Of a DNA stretch of 15,852 nt, positions 1 through 6,698 are shown piece after piece. Positions within the stretch are counted from its first letter, which is position 1. The number at the start of each line of letters is the position of its first letter. Under the pieces are notes generated by a model, which saw only the letters and a program-made list of their open reading frames with translations, searched no databases and was not told the DNA's origin. This DNA comes from CAYFSC01 sp964345695 (GTDB taxonomy: Bacteria; Bacteroidota; Rhodothermia; Rhodothermales; Salinibacteraceae). The translations under genes and the position numbers were made by a program. The stretch covers positions 1 through 15,852 of the forward strand of contig CAYFSC010000062.1 of the NCBI GenBank assembly GCA_964345695.1. Direction: 5' to 3'.

Positions 1-1640
1 CTGCGCAGGAAGGCACCTACGTGCCGACGCCCATGCCCGATGGAACCTCCACCGAGGAGGTGCTCTCCGTGTTGGGTCCTCACCTGAACGCTGACACGCT
101 GACGATTGGGCACAACCTGAAGTACGACCTGCTCGTCATGAAACGGCACGGCGTGCAGATCGGCGGGCCGCTGTTCGACACTATGGTGGCTCATTACCTT
201 TTGCGTCCCGAGGATCCGCACAGTCTCGACGAGGTGTCGCGCTCCATCCTGAGCTACAAGATGGTGCCGATTGCCGACCTCATCGGCGACGGTGCCGAGG
301 AGCAGTCGATGCGCGATGTGGCGGTGAAAAATGCCGCTCAATACGCCTGCGAGGACGCCGACATCGCCTGGCGCCTGGCCGACGCGCTCCAGGAGAAGCT
401 CAAGGAGGCCGATCTGGCCGAGATCGCGCACGACATGGAGTTCCCCCTGATCCCGGTGCTCGTCGACATGGAGCACACCGGCATTCGGGTGGACACCGAG
501 ATCCTCAACGAGATCTCCCGTCGCCTGCAGGATCGGCTCGACGACATCGAGAGCGAGATCTTTGAACTGGCGGGCGAGGCGTTCAACATCAACTCCACGC
601 AACAGCTGGGCACGATTCTTTTCGAGAAGCTCGATCTGCCCGTCGTCTCGAAGACGCCCACTGGAAAGCCCTCCACCAAGGAGAGCGTGCTGCAGGAGCT
701 CTCCACCGAACACGACATTCCAGGGCTTGTGCTGGACTGGCGTTCTACCTACAAGCTGAAGAGCACCTACCTTGACAGTCTCGGTGAGCTGGTTCATCCA
801 GAAACCGATCGCATCCACACGAGCTTCAACCAGACGCGCACCGCCACCGGGCGCCTCTCATCCAGCGAGCCCAACCTGCAGAACATCCCGATCCGCACGG
901 AAATGGGTCGGCAGATCCGGCGCGCGTTCGTTCCGGAGCCGGGCTGGACACTGCTCGCGGCCGATTACGCGCAGATCGAGCTTCGCATCCTTGCGTCCAT
1001 GAGCGGCGACGACGCCATGCAGCAGACCTTCCGCGAGGGCGGCGACATTCACACCGACGCCGCGGCACGGGTCTTTGACATCGACCCAGAGGAGGTCACG
1101 CGCGACCAGCGGCGCAAGGCGAAGGAGGTCAACTACGGGATTCCGTACGGCGTCTCCCCCTGGGGCCTTGCGCAGCGCCTGCGCGTGCCGGTCGACGAGG
1201 CGCAAGACCTGATCAGCCAGTACCAGAAGTCGTATCCCGGCGTCTCGACGTTACTGAACCAGCTCGTCGAGAAGGCCCGCGAGCACGGCTACGCCGAAAC
1301 CCTCCTCGGCCGCCGCCGCTACGTGCCCAACATCGATGCCTCAAACAGCAACCGGCGCGGATTTGCGGAACGGGTCGCCGTCAACATGCCGATCCAGGGC
1401 ACGCAGGCAGACATGATCAAGATCGCCATGAATCGCATCCACGACCGGCTTGAGGCGGAGGAACTGTCCAGCCGCATGCTCCTGCAGGTGCACGATGAAC
1501 TCGTGTTCGAGGGGCCGCCGGACGAGGTTGATACGCTCCAGGAGCTGGTCGTCGCAGAGATGGAAGATGCCCTTCCGCTGGAGGGCGTTCCGGTTGTCGT
1601 CGATGTCGATACTGGGGACGATTGGCTCGATGCGCACTGA
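1..1640 (+). CDS. polA: DNA polymerase I, C-terminal part (5' end outside window)
   Basis: Family A DNA polymerase used in Okazaki-fragment maturation and repair. The reading frame is open from the window edge (codons in phase with position 3) to TGA at 1638-1640, giving about 545 residues; the N-terminal 5'-nuclease domain and exo motif I would lie upstream. The 3'-5' exonuclease domain looks active: exo II has Asn (114-116) and Asp (126-128) in GHNLKYD, and exo III has Tyr (342-344) and Asp (354-356) in YACED. Polymerase motif A is DYAQIELR (963-986), motif B is RRKAKEVNYGIPYG (1110-1151), and motif C is VHDE (1488-1499). The motif B residue matching E. coli Phe762/Taq Phe667 is Tyr (codon 1134-1136). 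The gene converges with glnS 68 bp downstream. Identity is secure; only the missing 5' end is uncertain. Confidence 0.98.
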   Translation, partial: AQEGTYVPTPMPDGTSTEEVLSVLGPHLNADTLTIGHNLKYDLLVMKRHGVQIGGPLFDTMVAHYLLRPEDPHSLDEVSRSILSYKMVPIADLIGDGAEEQSMRDVAVKNAAQYACEDADIAWRLADALQEKLKEADLAEIAHDMEFPLIPVLVDMEHTGIRVDTEILNEISRRLQDRLDDIESEIFELAGEAFNINSTQQLGTILFEKLDLPVVSKTPTGKPSTKESVLQELSTEHDIPGLVLDWRSTYKLKSTYLDSLGELVHPETDRIHTSFNQTRTATGRLSSSEPNLQNIPIRTEMGRQIRRAFVPEPGWTLLAADYAQIELRILASMSGDDAMQQTFREGGDIHTDAAARVFDIDPEEVTRDQRRKAKEVNYGIPYGVSPWGLAQRLRVPVDEAQDLISQYQKSYPGVSTLLNQLVEKAREHGYAETLLGRRRYVPNIDASNSNRRGFAERVAVNMPIQGTQADMIKIAMNRIHDRLEAEELSSRMLLQVHDELVFEGPPDEVDTLQELVVAEMEDALPLEGVPVVVDVDTGDDWLDAH

Positions 1641-1665
1641 CGGGTTCGAGGTGGAAATGGACCTG

Positions 1666-1683
1666 CGGAGGCGAAGGCCTCCG
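1666..1683. terminator. Hairpin between convergent polA and glnS
   Basis: A perfect 7-bp GC-rich stem (CGGAGGC / GCCTCCG) with a GAAG loop sits 25 bp past the polA stop and 25 bp past the glnS stop. It is placed to end both converging transcripts. Neither side has a clear T-run, so it may act as a weak or factor-assisted terminator, or as a 3'-end stabilising hairpin. The structure is seen; the function is inferred. Confidence 0.5.
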
Positions 1684-1708
1684 TGCGTCCCATCCGGTCT
1701 CCGGCCGT

Positions 1709-4078
1709 TCAGGATCCGTCCAGCTGTTTCTGAATCAGTTCGCGAGCCACTTGCGGGTTGGCCGTGCCGTCAGTCTTCTGCATGACCTGGCCCATGAAGA
1801 ACCCGACGAGGTTCGTTTCCCCGTCGCGATAGCGGGCGGCCTCGTCCGGGTGCTCCTCGACGACTGTCTGGACGACGGAAGCCAGCGCCGCCTCATCGTC
1901 GATCTGCCGGAGGCCGTGCGCGTCCATGATGGCTTCCGGATCGCCGCCGTCGGTCATCATCGTGCCGAAGACCTCGCGTGCTGCGCGGTTGGAGAGCGTG
2001 TCCTCGTCGACAAGGCGAACGAGATCCGCAAAGGCGTCGGCGTCGAACGGCAGCTGTGCCACCGTCTGGTCCTTCAGCTCGGAAAGCAGTTCGTTCACGA
2101 CCCAGTTGGCTACGGCCGTCGGGGCCGCGTGCGTCTGGAGGGCGTCCTCATAGAATCCGGCGAGGGCGTCGTCGCCGGCGATCACCGCAGCGTCCTCGCG
2201 GTTCACGCCCAGCGTGTCGTGGTAGTGCTCGAAGCGGTCTTGCTGTGCTGCGGAGAGCTGTTCGACCGGGTCTTTCTTGCCCTCGATGGAGCGCTGCCGC
2301 TGGCGCTCTTTCTGCTTCTCTTTCTCACGCTTCTTGCGCTCCAGTTCCTTACGACGGGCCTCCTCTTCGGCCTCGGCCCACGTGTCGCGAAGCGGCACGA
2401 TCTGGTTGAAGACGAGCGCGTCGGGCGAGGCGTCTTCGGGATCCTGCCAGAAATAGCCCTGCCGGAGAAACTGCAACCGCTGGTCGGACGGCATGTCCTG
2501 CACGCTCGGCTCCACGACCGCCTGCTTCACGACGAGGGACGTAGGATTCAGGTGGTCGGTAAAGGGCTCCGTCCCCCCATCGGGAACGGGCACGTCGAAG
2601 AGGCGGTCATACAGCCGCGCTTCGACCGGCACGCCGTGGGAGGCGGACACCCAGTGAATGGTTCCGGCGGGCGAGCGTTCGTCGGGCGCGGTGCCGTCAC
2701 GTGTCTCCGGATCGATGGTGCCGTGGACTTCCTGGATGGTGCCGTCGTCGTCCGTCACGACCTCCTCGCAGGTAAAGAAGTAGCCGTGCATCAGCCGCAC
2801 CTCGCGGCCCGGGGCCAGGCGATGAAAGTCTGCCGGCGGATCCAGGCGCACATCGTCGCGCTCAATGTACAGTTCGCGGGTGAAGGGAATCTCCCGGGTG
2901 TCGTTCTTGTCGATCTCGCGCGGCCAGTGCGGCGCCTCCAGCCAATCGACGTGGCCGTCATCTGCGTTCGTGACCACCAGCTTCACGGGGTCGAGCACGG
3001 CCTGAACCCGGGGCGCCTTGAAGTTGAGGTCGTCCCGAATGGCATGCTCCAGGTGGCTGATTTGAACGCGACTCTGGGAGCGCGTAACCCCGACCTCCTG
3101 GCAGAAATTCCGGATGGCCTCGGGCGTCACGCCGCGACGGCGCATGCCGAAGATGGTAGGCAGCCGTGGATCGTCCCAGCCGTCCACAAGGTCTTCTTCC
3201 ACGAGGTGCAGCAGCTTGCGCTTGCTCATGATCGTGTAGTCGAGGTTGAGCCGCGCAAACTCGTACTGATGCGGGCGCGTCTCGATCTCCTCTTCCGGGA
3301 GTGCGTTTTCCAGCACCCAGTCGTACACGCGGCGGTTGTTGTCGAACTCCAGCGTGCACAGCGAATGAGTGACGTCTTCGATGGCGTCCTCCAGGCAGTG
3401 CGCGAAGTCGTACATCGGATAGATGCACCAGTCGTCGCCCTGCCGGTAATGGTGGGCATGCTTGATGCGGAAAAGGAGCGGATCCCGCATGATCATGTGC
3501 GGGGAGCTCATGTCGATCTTCGCCCGCAGCACGTGTTCACCGTCCTCGAACGCGCCCGCTCGCATCTTGCGGAAAAGCTCCAGGTTTTCCTCCACCGAGC
3601 GGTCGCGGTAGGGCGACGGGGTGCCCGGCTCGTCGACCGTGCCACGATACTCGCGGATCTGCTCCTCGTCGAGGCTGTCGACGTACGCGAGCCCCTTCTT
3701 GATGAGCACCACCGCGTACTCGTAGAACCGCTCGAAGTAATCGGAGGCGAAGTACAGGTGCTCGCCCCAGTCGTATCCGAGCCAGCGCACGGCCTCCTTA
3801 ATCGACTCCACGTACTCCTCGCTTTCCGTCTCGGGGTTCGTGTCGTCGAAGCGGAGGTGGCACCGTGTGTCGGCCCGGCCGGCGTAGTCGCGCTTGATGC
3901 CGAAGTTGAGGACGATCGATTTCGCGTGGCCGATGTGCAGATACCCATTGGGCTCGGGCGGGAACCGGGTCACGACGCGGTCGCCGTATGTCCCGCTTTC
4001 AAGGTCCTCGTCAATGATGTCACGAATGAAGTTCTGGGCGCCATTCTCGGAGGAGGAATCGGCGGTCGAGTCGGTCAC
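1709..4078 (-). CDS. glnS: Glutaminyl-tRNA synthetase with C-terminal YqeY/GatB-like domain
   Basis: Class I aminoacyl-tRNA synthetase that charges tRNA-Gln with glutamine in the cytoplasm; 789 aa from a GTG start, against about 555 aa for E. coli GlnRS. The catalytic domain begins with NFIRDIIDEDL (residues 16-26), has RFPPEPNGYLHIGH with the HIGH signature at 48-51, and a KMSKS equivalent IMSKR at 283-287. The anticodon-binding barrels follow up to about residue 560. A very charged Lys/Arg/Glu linker (about 565-600) then leads into a 180-residue tail resembling YqeY and the GatB C-terminus, ending GFFMGQVMQKTDGTANPQ. Such a tail is known from Deinococcus GlnRS, where it aids tRNA binding. 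The GTG at 4076-4078 is chosen because it places the conserved NFIR segment 15 residues in. No Shine-Dalgarno motif is seen. The frame stays open upstream, but that part runs into the assembly gap and resembles no GlnRS. Confidence 0.95.
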   Translation of the reverse strand: MTDSTADSSSENGAQNFIRDIIDEDLESGTYGDRVVTRFPPEPNGYLHIGHAKSIVLNFGIKRDYAGRADTRCHLRFDDTNPETESEEYVESIKEAVRWLGYDWGEHLYFASDYFERFYEYAVVLIKKGLAYVDSLDEEQIREYRGTVDEPGTPSPYRDRSVEENLELFRKMRAGAFEDGEHVLRAKIDMSSPHMIMRDPLLFRIKHAHHYRQGDDWCIYPMYDFAHCLEDAIEDVTHSLCTLEFDNNRRVYDWVLENALPEEEIETRPHQYEFARLNLDYTIMSKRKLLHLVEEDLVDGWDDPRLPTIFGMRRRGVTPEAIRNFCQEVGVTRSQSRVQISHLEHAIRDDLNFKAPRVQAVLDPVKLVVTNADDGHVDWLEAPHWPREIDKNDTREIPFTRELYIERDDVRLDPPADFHRLAPGREVRLMHGYFFTCEEVVTDDDGTIQEVHGTIDPETRDGTAPDERSPAGTIHWVSASHGVPVEARLYDRLFDVPVPDGGTEPFTDHLNPTSLVVKQAVVEPSVQDMPSDQRLQFLRQGYFWQDPEDASPDALVFNQIVPLRDTWAEAEEEARRKELERKKREKEKQKERQRQRSIEGKKDPVEQLSAAQQDRFEHYHDTLGVNREDAAVIAGDDALAGFYEDALQTHAAPTAVANWVVNELLSELKDQTVAQLPFDADAFADLVRLVDEDTLSNRAAREVFGTMMTDGGDPEAIMDAHGLRQIDDEAALASVVQTVVEEHPDEAARYRDGETNLVGFFMGQVMQKTDGTANPQVARELIQKQLDGS

Positions 4079-4157
4079 GTTGGGGGAGCGTCGATGAATG
4101 AGCGAGTGCCGAACAGCGTGCGCGGAGCACAGACAATTCCAACGGCCATCGACGCGA

Positions 4158-4175
4158 AAGATCCGAGCGGATCTT
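4158..4175 (-). promoter_or_regulatory. Perfect inverted repeat in the glnS upstream region
   Basis: AAGATCC-GAGC-GGATCTT forms a perfect 7-bp stem with a 4-nt loop, 80 bp upstream of the glnS start codon. On the minus strand the stem is followed by only a short T-run (three Ts, the first two within the stem), so it is not a strong terminator. It could be a leader hairpin or a protein-binding operator. The repeat is seen; the role is a guess. Confidence 0.35.
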
Positions 4176-4255
4176 GGCGTCCGAGTGACGAACCGATGAG
4201 GGACCTCTCGGCAGGGGAGGGGGAGAAGCAGGCAGGAATGCGCGGCGGAAGGAAG

Positions 4256-4279
4256 GATCGCGACCGAAGCCGGTCGATC
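4256..4279. other. Hairpin (CGACCG-AAGC-CGGTCG) in the glnS upstream region
   Basis: A perfect 6-bp stem (4261-4266 with 4271-4276) and AAGC loop, extended by three more pairs (GAT 4256-4258 with ATC 4277-4279) across a two-base bulge. It lies downstream of the lipoprotein gene on the minus strand and could be part of its 3' end, but it lacks a T-run. Function unassigned. Confidence 0.3.
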
Positions 4280-4346
4280 AGGGTCTAACGGCGCCGACAC
4301 GCCGCCAAGGCCGAGACGCTGCCAAGGCGGAACCTGTGACGACCAA

Positions 4347-4401
4347 CGGTGGGAATCGGATCCGGAAGTCCCGGTCGCCAGCAACTCCCTTACGGCGCCG
4401 A
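4347..4401. repeat. 55-bp direct repeat, left copy, abutting the N gap
   Basis: These 55 bases are identical to 4502-4556, and this copy ends exactly where the Ns begin. An exact repeat touching both edges of a fixed-length gap is what one sees when two contigs share an unmerged end overlap. A real tandem duplication is the alternative. The unit contains the palindrome CGGATCCG. Confidence 0.95.
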
Positions 4402-4501
4402 NNNNNNNNNNNNNNNNNNNNNNNNNNNNNNNNNNNNNNNNNNNNNNNNNNNNNNNNNNNNNNNNNNNNNNNNNNNNNNNNNNNNNNNNNNNNNNNNNNN
4501 N
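4402..4501. other. Scaffold gap of 100 Ns
   Basis: Exactly 100 undetermined bases, a conventional placeholder length rather than a measured distance. Open frames that cross it are meaningless. See the flanking 55-bp repeats for evidence that little or nothing may be missing. Confidence 0.99.
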
Positions 4502-4556
4502 CGGTGGGAATCGGATCCGGAAGTCCCGGTCGCCAGCAACTCCCTTACGGCGCCGA
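4502..4556. repeat. 55-bp direct repeat, right copy, abutting the N gap
   Basis: Identical to 4347-4401 and starting at the first base after the Ns. Its last 12 bases (4545-4556) overlap the stop codon and last codons of the lipoprotein gene, so the C-terminus of that protein is read from the contig end. Confidence 0.95.
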
Positions 4557-5084
4557 CGGCCCATCACAGCGGTAGTTGGTTTCGACCAGAACCGAGGGGC
4601 AGTTGAGTCCCGGTACAGATCCCATCCATCCCGGGTTGCGGACGCGCCGGGCCACGATGGAGCCGGAGTCGGAGGTCCGCTGGCGTCGGCGGTTCACCTC
4701 TTGGGAGGTGGACACGTCCCACATCGGGCGGCGGAGAAGCCCCACGAACCGATCGTCTTCAATCCGTCCAGACACGCGCACCTGGTTGAGGGTGAATTCC
4801 AGTCGGGACCCGCGCTGACTGACGTTGGCATCCAGGCGGCCGCGCCGGGTATCCCGAAGCATGGCCTGCAGCTGTCCGCGCCGAACCTGAATGTGGATCG
4901 TGCCCCGTCCCAGATACGGAGAGCCAGACGTTCGGTACTCCCAAACCCCGACCACCGCAGCACGCTCTTCAGGAGAGGGCGCCGAGGCCGTGGTGGCGCA
5001 TCCAGCGAGCGTGAACGCGAGAACGGCAAGACCCAGGAGCGTTGTTCGTGGCGCGAAAAACCGTGGCGCGAAAAACCAAGGCAT
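4545..5084 (-). CDS. Predicted lipoprotein of unknown function
   Basis: A 179-aa protein not recognised as a known family. The N-terminus is a lipoprotein signal peptide: two Arg near the start, a hydrophobic core LLGLAVLAFT, and a lipobox LAGC with Cys29 as the expected lipidation site, so the mature protein should be membrane-anchored. The mature part (GVWEYRTSGSPYLGRGTIHI, then alternating charged and hydrophobic segments) looks beta-rich, possibly a small barrel, but this is inference. Two Cys near the C-terminus (NCPSV and YRCDG) could form a disulfide. The ATG at 5082-5084 is chosen because it yields a normal signal peptide. The n-region contains a duplicated FFAPR pentapeptide from a 15-bp tandem repeat. 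The stop codon lies inside the 55-bp repeat beside the assembly gap. It is followed by glnS and preceded by the 67-aa gene on the same strand, each with its own intergenic space. Confidence 0.75.
   Translation of the reverse strand: MPWFFAPRFFAPRTTLLGLAVLAFTLAGCATTASAPSPEERAAVVGVWEYRTSGSPYLGRGTIHIQVRRGQLQAMLRDTRRGRLDANVSQRGSRLEFTLNQVRVSGRIEDDRFVGLLRRPMWDVSTSQEVNRRRQRTSDSGSIVARRVRNPGWMGSVPGLNCPSVLVETNYRCDGPSAP
5047..5076. repeat. 15-bp perfect tandem duplication in a signal-peptide coding region
   Basis: CGTGGCGCGAAAAAC occurs twice head to tail (5047-5061 and 5062-5076). It is in frame within the lipoprotein gene and duplicates the peptide FFAPR just before the hydrophobic core of the signal peptide. 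It keeps the frame and looks like replication slippage. Confidence 0.95.
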
Positions 5085-5149
5085 AATGGACCCCACCAGT
5101 GAGAGGAGACGGCTGCCGGAGGAAACGCAGCAAAAAAAGCGACTTCTCC

Positions 5150-5170
5150 ATGTTATGAAGGTGTTAACAT
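5150..5170 (-). promoter_or_regulatory. AT-rich inverted repeat upstream of the lipoprotein gene
   Basis: ATGTTA (5150-5155) and TAACAT (5165-5170) form a perfect 6-bp inverted repeat with a 9-nt centre, 65 bp upstream of the lipoprotein start, in one of the few AT-rich spots of the window. A run of seven Ts on the minus strand (5132-5138) follows. This could be an operator or promoter region for the lipoprotein gene. I cannot assign -33/-7 boxes with confidence. Confidence 0.3.
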
Positions 5171-5194
5171 CGCGTTCCGCCGCGCGCCACGCGC

Positions 5195-5213
5195 CGGGGG
5201 CATCGTGCCCCCG
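5195..5213 (-). terminator. GC-rich hairpin after the 67-aa gene
   Basis: CGGGGGCA-TCG-TGCCCCCG is a perfect 8-bp stem with a 3-nt loop, 25 bp past the stop codon of the 67-aa gene and before the lipoprotein gene. Its position suits a transcript end for the upstream minus-strand genes, though no T-run follows it. The structure is clear; the termination role is inferred. Confidence 0.45.
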
Positions 5214-5238
5214 CAGTTCCGGGTATTCGATGTGCTCG

Positions 5239-5442
5239 TTACTCGACGTGCTCGGCCTGAGCGAAGCCCGCAATCTCTTCGTGTAAGAACACCGCGACAG
5301 CATCTTCGAACGACGGCTCCTGATTGCGTTCATGGACGAGACCGCCTTCGTAAAACAGCACCTCGAACTTTGTTTTGGTGAACGATCCTGCGCGAATGAC
5401 CGTCGTGTTTCCGTTGCGGAGGTAGATGATGTATTCTTGCAT
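5239..5442 (-). CDS. Small protein of unknown function, 67 aa
   Basis: A 67-aa frame from ATG 5440-5442 to TAA 5239-5241. It is not recognised. The N-terminal half (EYIIYLRNGNTTVIRA, then KFEVLFYEGG) has the alternating pattern of beta strands separated by an Asn-Gly turn. The C-terminal half (SFEDAVAVFLHEEIAGFAQ) looks like an amphipathic helix, and the protein is acidic overall. There is no signal peptide or membrane segment. An upstream ATG would add eight residues (MHNHPRVT); the shorter start is preferred because it begins directly at the first predicted strand. It lies 79 bp after meaB on the same strand and is followed by a strong hairpin. That it is a real gene is inferred from plausible composition and fold pattern and from the absence of a better frame here. 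Confidence 0.65.
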   Translation of the reverse strand: MQEYIIYLRNGNTTVIRAGSFTKTKFEVLFYEGGLVHERNQEPSFEDAVAVFLHEEIAGFAQAEHVE

Positions 5443-5521
5443 CGTGACGCGTGGATGGTTGTGCAAAGAAGCACGTTCATGAACTCCAACTCAGCGGTCC
5501 GAGATGTGTGCCCGAAGCGGG

Positions 5522-6628
5522 TCATTCCTCACTCTGGGCGTTGTACTGTGCCAGGAGGTGTTCCGCCGCGCCGAACGAGCTCATCGTTCCGTTCATCACT
5601 TGCTCTTCCACCTCTGAAAGGGCCGCCTGCACAGCGTCATCGGTGAAGAAATCCTCCTTCAGGCGACGCTCGATGGTCTGGTGCATCCAGTAGCGAGCCT
5701 GGCGCTGGCGTTTTTGGGTGAAGTAGCCGGTGGACCTGGCGTGTTCGACGTACTCTTCAACGGCCGCCCACACCGCATCGATGCCGCGGCCCGTCTCGGC
5801 CGAGCAGGTGAGCACAGGCGGATTCCATCCCGATTCGGGTGGGGGGAAAAGATGCAACGCGTTCTCGTACTCGCGTTTGGCGGTTTCGGCGGCGGTCCGG
5901 TTGTCGCCGTCGGCCTTGTTGATCGCAATGGCGTCGGCCATCTCCACGATGCCGCGCTTGATGCCCTGCAACTCGTCGCCCGCGCCGGCCAACGCCAGAA
6001 GGAGGAAGAAGTCCACCATCGAATGCACGGTCGTCTCGGACTGCCCGACCCCGACGGTTTCGACCAGGACGGTATCGAATCCGGCTGCTTCAACGAGCAG
6101 AATCGTCTCTCGCGTTTTCTGGGCCACGCCGCCGAGGGATCCGCCGGTGGGCGACGGACGGATAAACACATTCTCGTGCGAGGCCAGCGCGCCCATGCGC
6201 GTCTTGTCGCCAAGAATGCTTCCTCTGGTTCGCTCGCTGCTGGGGTCGATGGCGAGAACGGCCAACCGATGGTCGGCATCGACCAGTCGTGCCCCGAGAG
6301 TCTCGATGAAAGTGCTCTTCCCGACGCCCGGTACGCCCGTCACGCCGATGCGCACCGAATCGCCGGTGTTGGCGAGGCAGCGGTTCAGGATCGTCCGGGC
6401 TTTGGCCTGATGCTCCGACCTGGTGCTCTCTACAAGCGTGATCGCCTGGCTCAACACGACCCGATTTCCCGCGCGGATGCCTTTGACGAAGGTTTCTACC
6501 GACCTCGAGGCGTTTCGAGGCGACTTCGAGTGTTGCTTGAGGTTTGGGTTTAGGGGGGACACCGAGCCGGGCGCTCGGGTCTCGGAGGCGCTTTGGTTGG
6601 GGCGGTCGGACTCAGGCGCAGAGGCCAT
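5522..6628 (-). CDS. meaB: Methylmalonyl-CoA mutase-associated GTPase MeaB (ArgK family)
   Basis: A G3E-type P-loop GTPase of 368 aa that acts as a chaperone of methylmalonyl-CoA mutase, gating adenosylcobalamin loading and protecting or rescuing the enzyme from inactivation. Visible motifs are the Walker A GVPGVGKS (residues 98-105), the family segment DPSSERTRGSILGDKTRM, the switch region ETVGVGQSE, and the base-specificity motif NKAD (237-240). The first 40 or so residues are low-complexity and polar, as variable N-termini of this family often are. The ATG at 6626-6628 is preferred; the frame stays open 33 codons further upstream into the mutB 3' region without family resemblance. The gene follows mutB on the same strand with a 70-bp spacer, which matches the classic mutA-mutB-meaB order and supports the assignment over other ArgK-like roles. 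No Shine-Dalgarno motif is seen. Confidence 0.96.
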   Translation of the reverse strand: MASAPESDRPNQSASETRAPGSVSPLNPNLKQHSKSPRNASRSVETFVKGIRAGNRVVLSQAITLVESTRSEHQAKARTILNRCLANTGDSVRIGVTGVPGVGKSTFIETLGARLVDADHRLAVLAIDPSSERTRGSILGDKTRMGALASHENVFIRPSPTGGSLGGVAQKTRETILLVEAAGFDTVLVETVGVGQSETTVHSMVDFFLLLALAGAGDELQGIKRGIVEMADAIAINKADGDNRTAAETAKREYENALHLFPPPESGWNPPVLTCSAETGRGIDAVWAAVEEYVEHARSTGYFTQKRQRQARYWMHQTIERRLKEDFFTDDAVQAALSEVEEQVMNGTMSSFGAAEHLLAQYNAQSEE

Positions 6629-6698
6629 GTACGATGGCTCGCGGTGGTTTGAGAGAACGGGACAGAGGCTTCGCCGGAAAGGCAGTCGCTGTTTGAAG

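Larger units (their letters stand above)
4079..4544. other. Intergenic region upstream of glnS, containing a scaffold gap
   Basis: These 466 bases lie between the glnS start and the lipoprotein stop, and 100 of them are N. No convincing gene is visible; frames that stay open here do so because of high GC and the Ns. The region holds two hairpins, an imperfect direct repeat (13-mers at 4299-4311 and 4316-4328 with one mismatch), and a 12-mer at 4286-4297 that recurs with one mismatch at 4390-4401. It should contain the glnS promoter and any lipoprotein terminator, but I cannot assign promoter boxes. If the 55-bp flanks of the gap are overlapping contig ends, the true length is 311 bp. Confidence 0.6.

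Noticed and set aside
1641..1655. GGTTCGAGG-like T-loop sequence after polA, considered as a tRNA remnant
   Set aside because: No acceptor stem, D-arm or anticodon arm can be built around it.
1622..4288. 888-codon open frame on the plus strand opposite glnS
   Set aside because: It is a shadow of glnS in GC-rich DNA: its translation is low-complexity, rich in Val, Arg, Leu and His, with no domain, while the minus strand encodes an unmistakable GlnRS.
4347..4556. The 55-bp repeats as attachment sites or insertion-sequence target duplications
   Set aside because: No integrase, transposase or terminal inverted repeats are nearby, and the repeats end exactly at the gap edges, which fits assembly overlap better.
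4079..4567. Upstream extension of glnS through the N gap (frame open to a 952-codon total)
   Set aside because: The extension includes translated Ns and a low-complexity segment with no GlnRS resemblance. The GTG at 4076-4078 gives the expected N-terminus.
4336..4606. Short plus-strand open frames spanning the N gap
   Set aside because: They exist only because Ns do not encode stops, and the two sides translate the same 55-bp repeat.
5085..5525. N-terminal extension of the lipoprotein frame up to 326 codons
   Set aside because: The extension overlaps the 67-aa gene and two intergenic hairpins, and would bury the clear signal peptide and lipobox internally.
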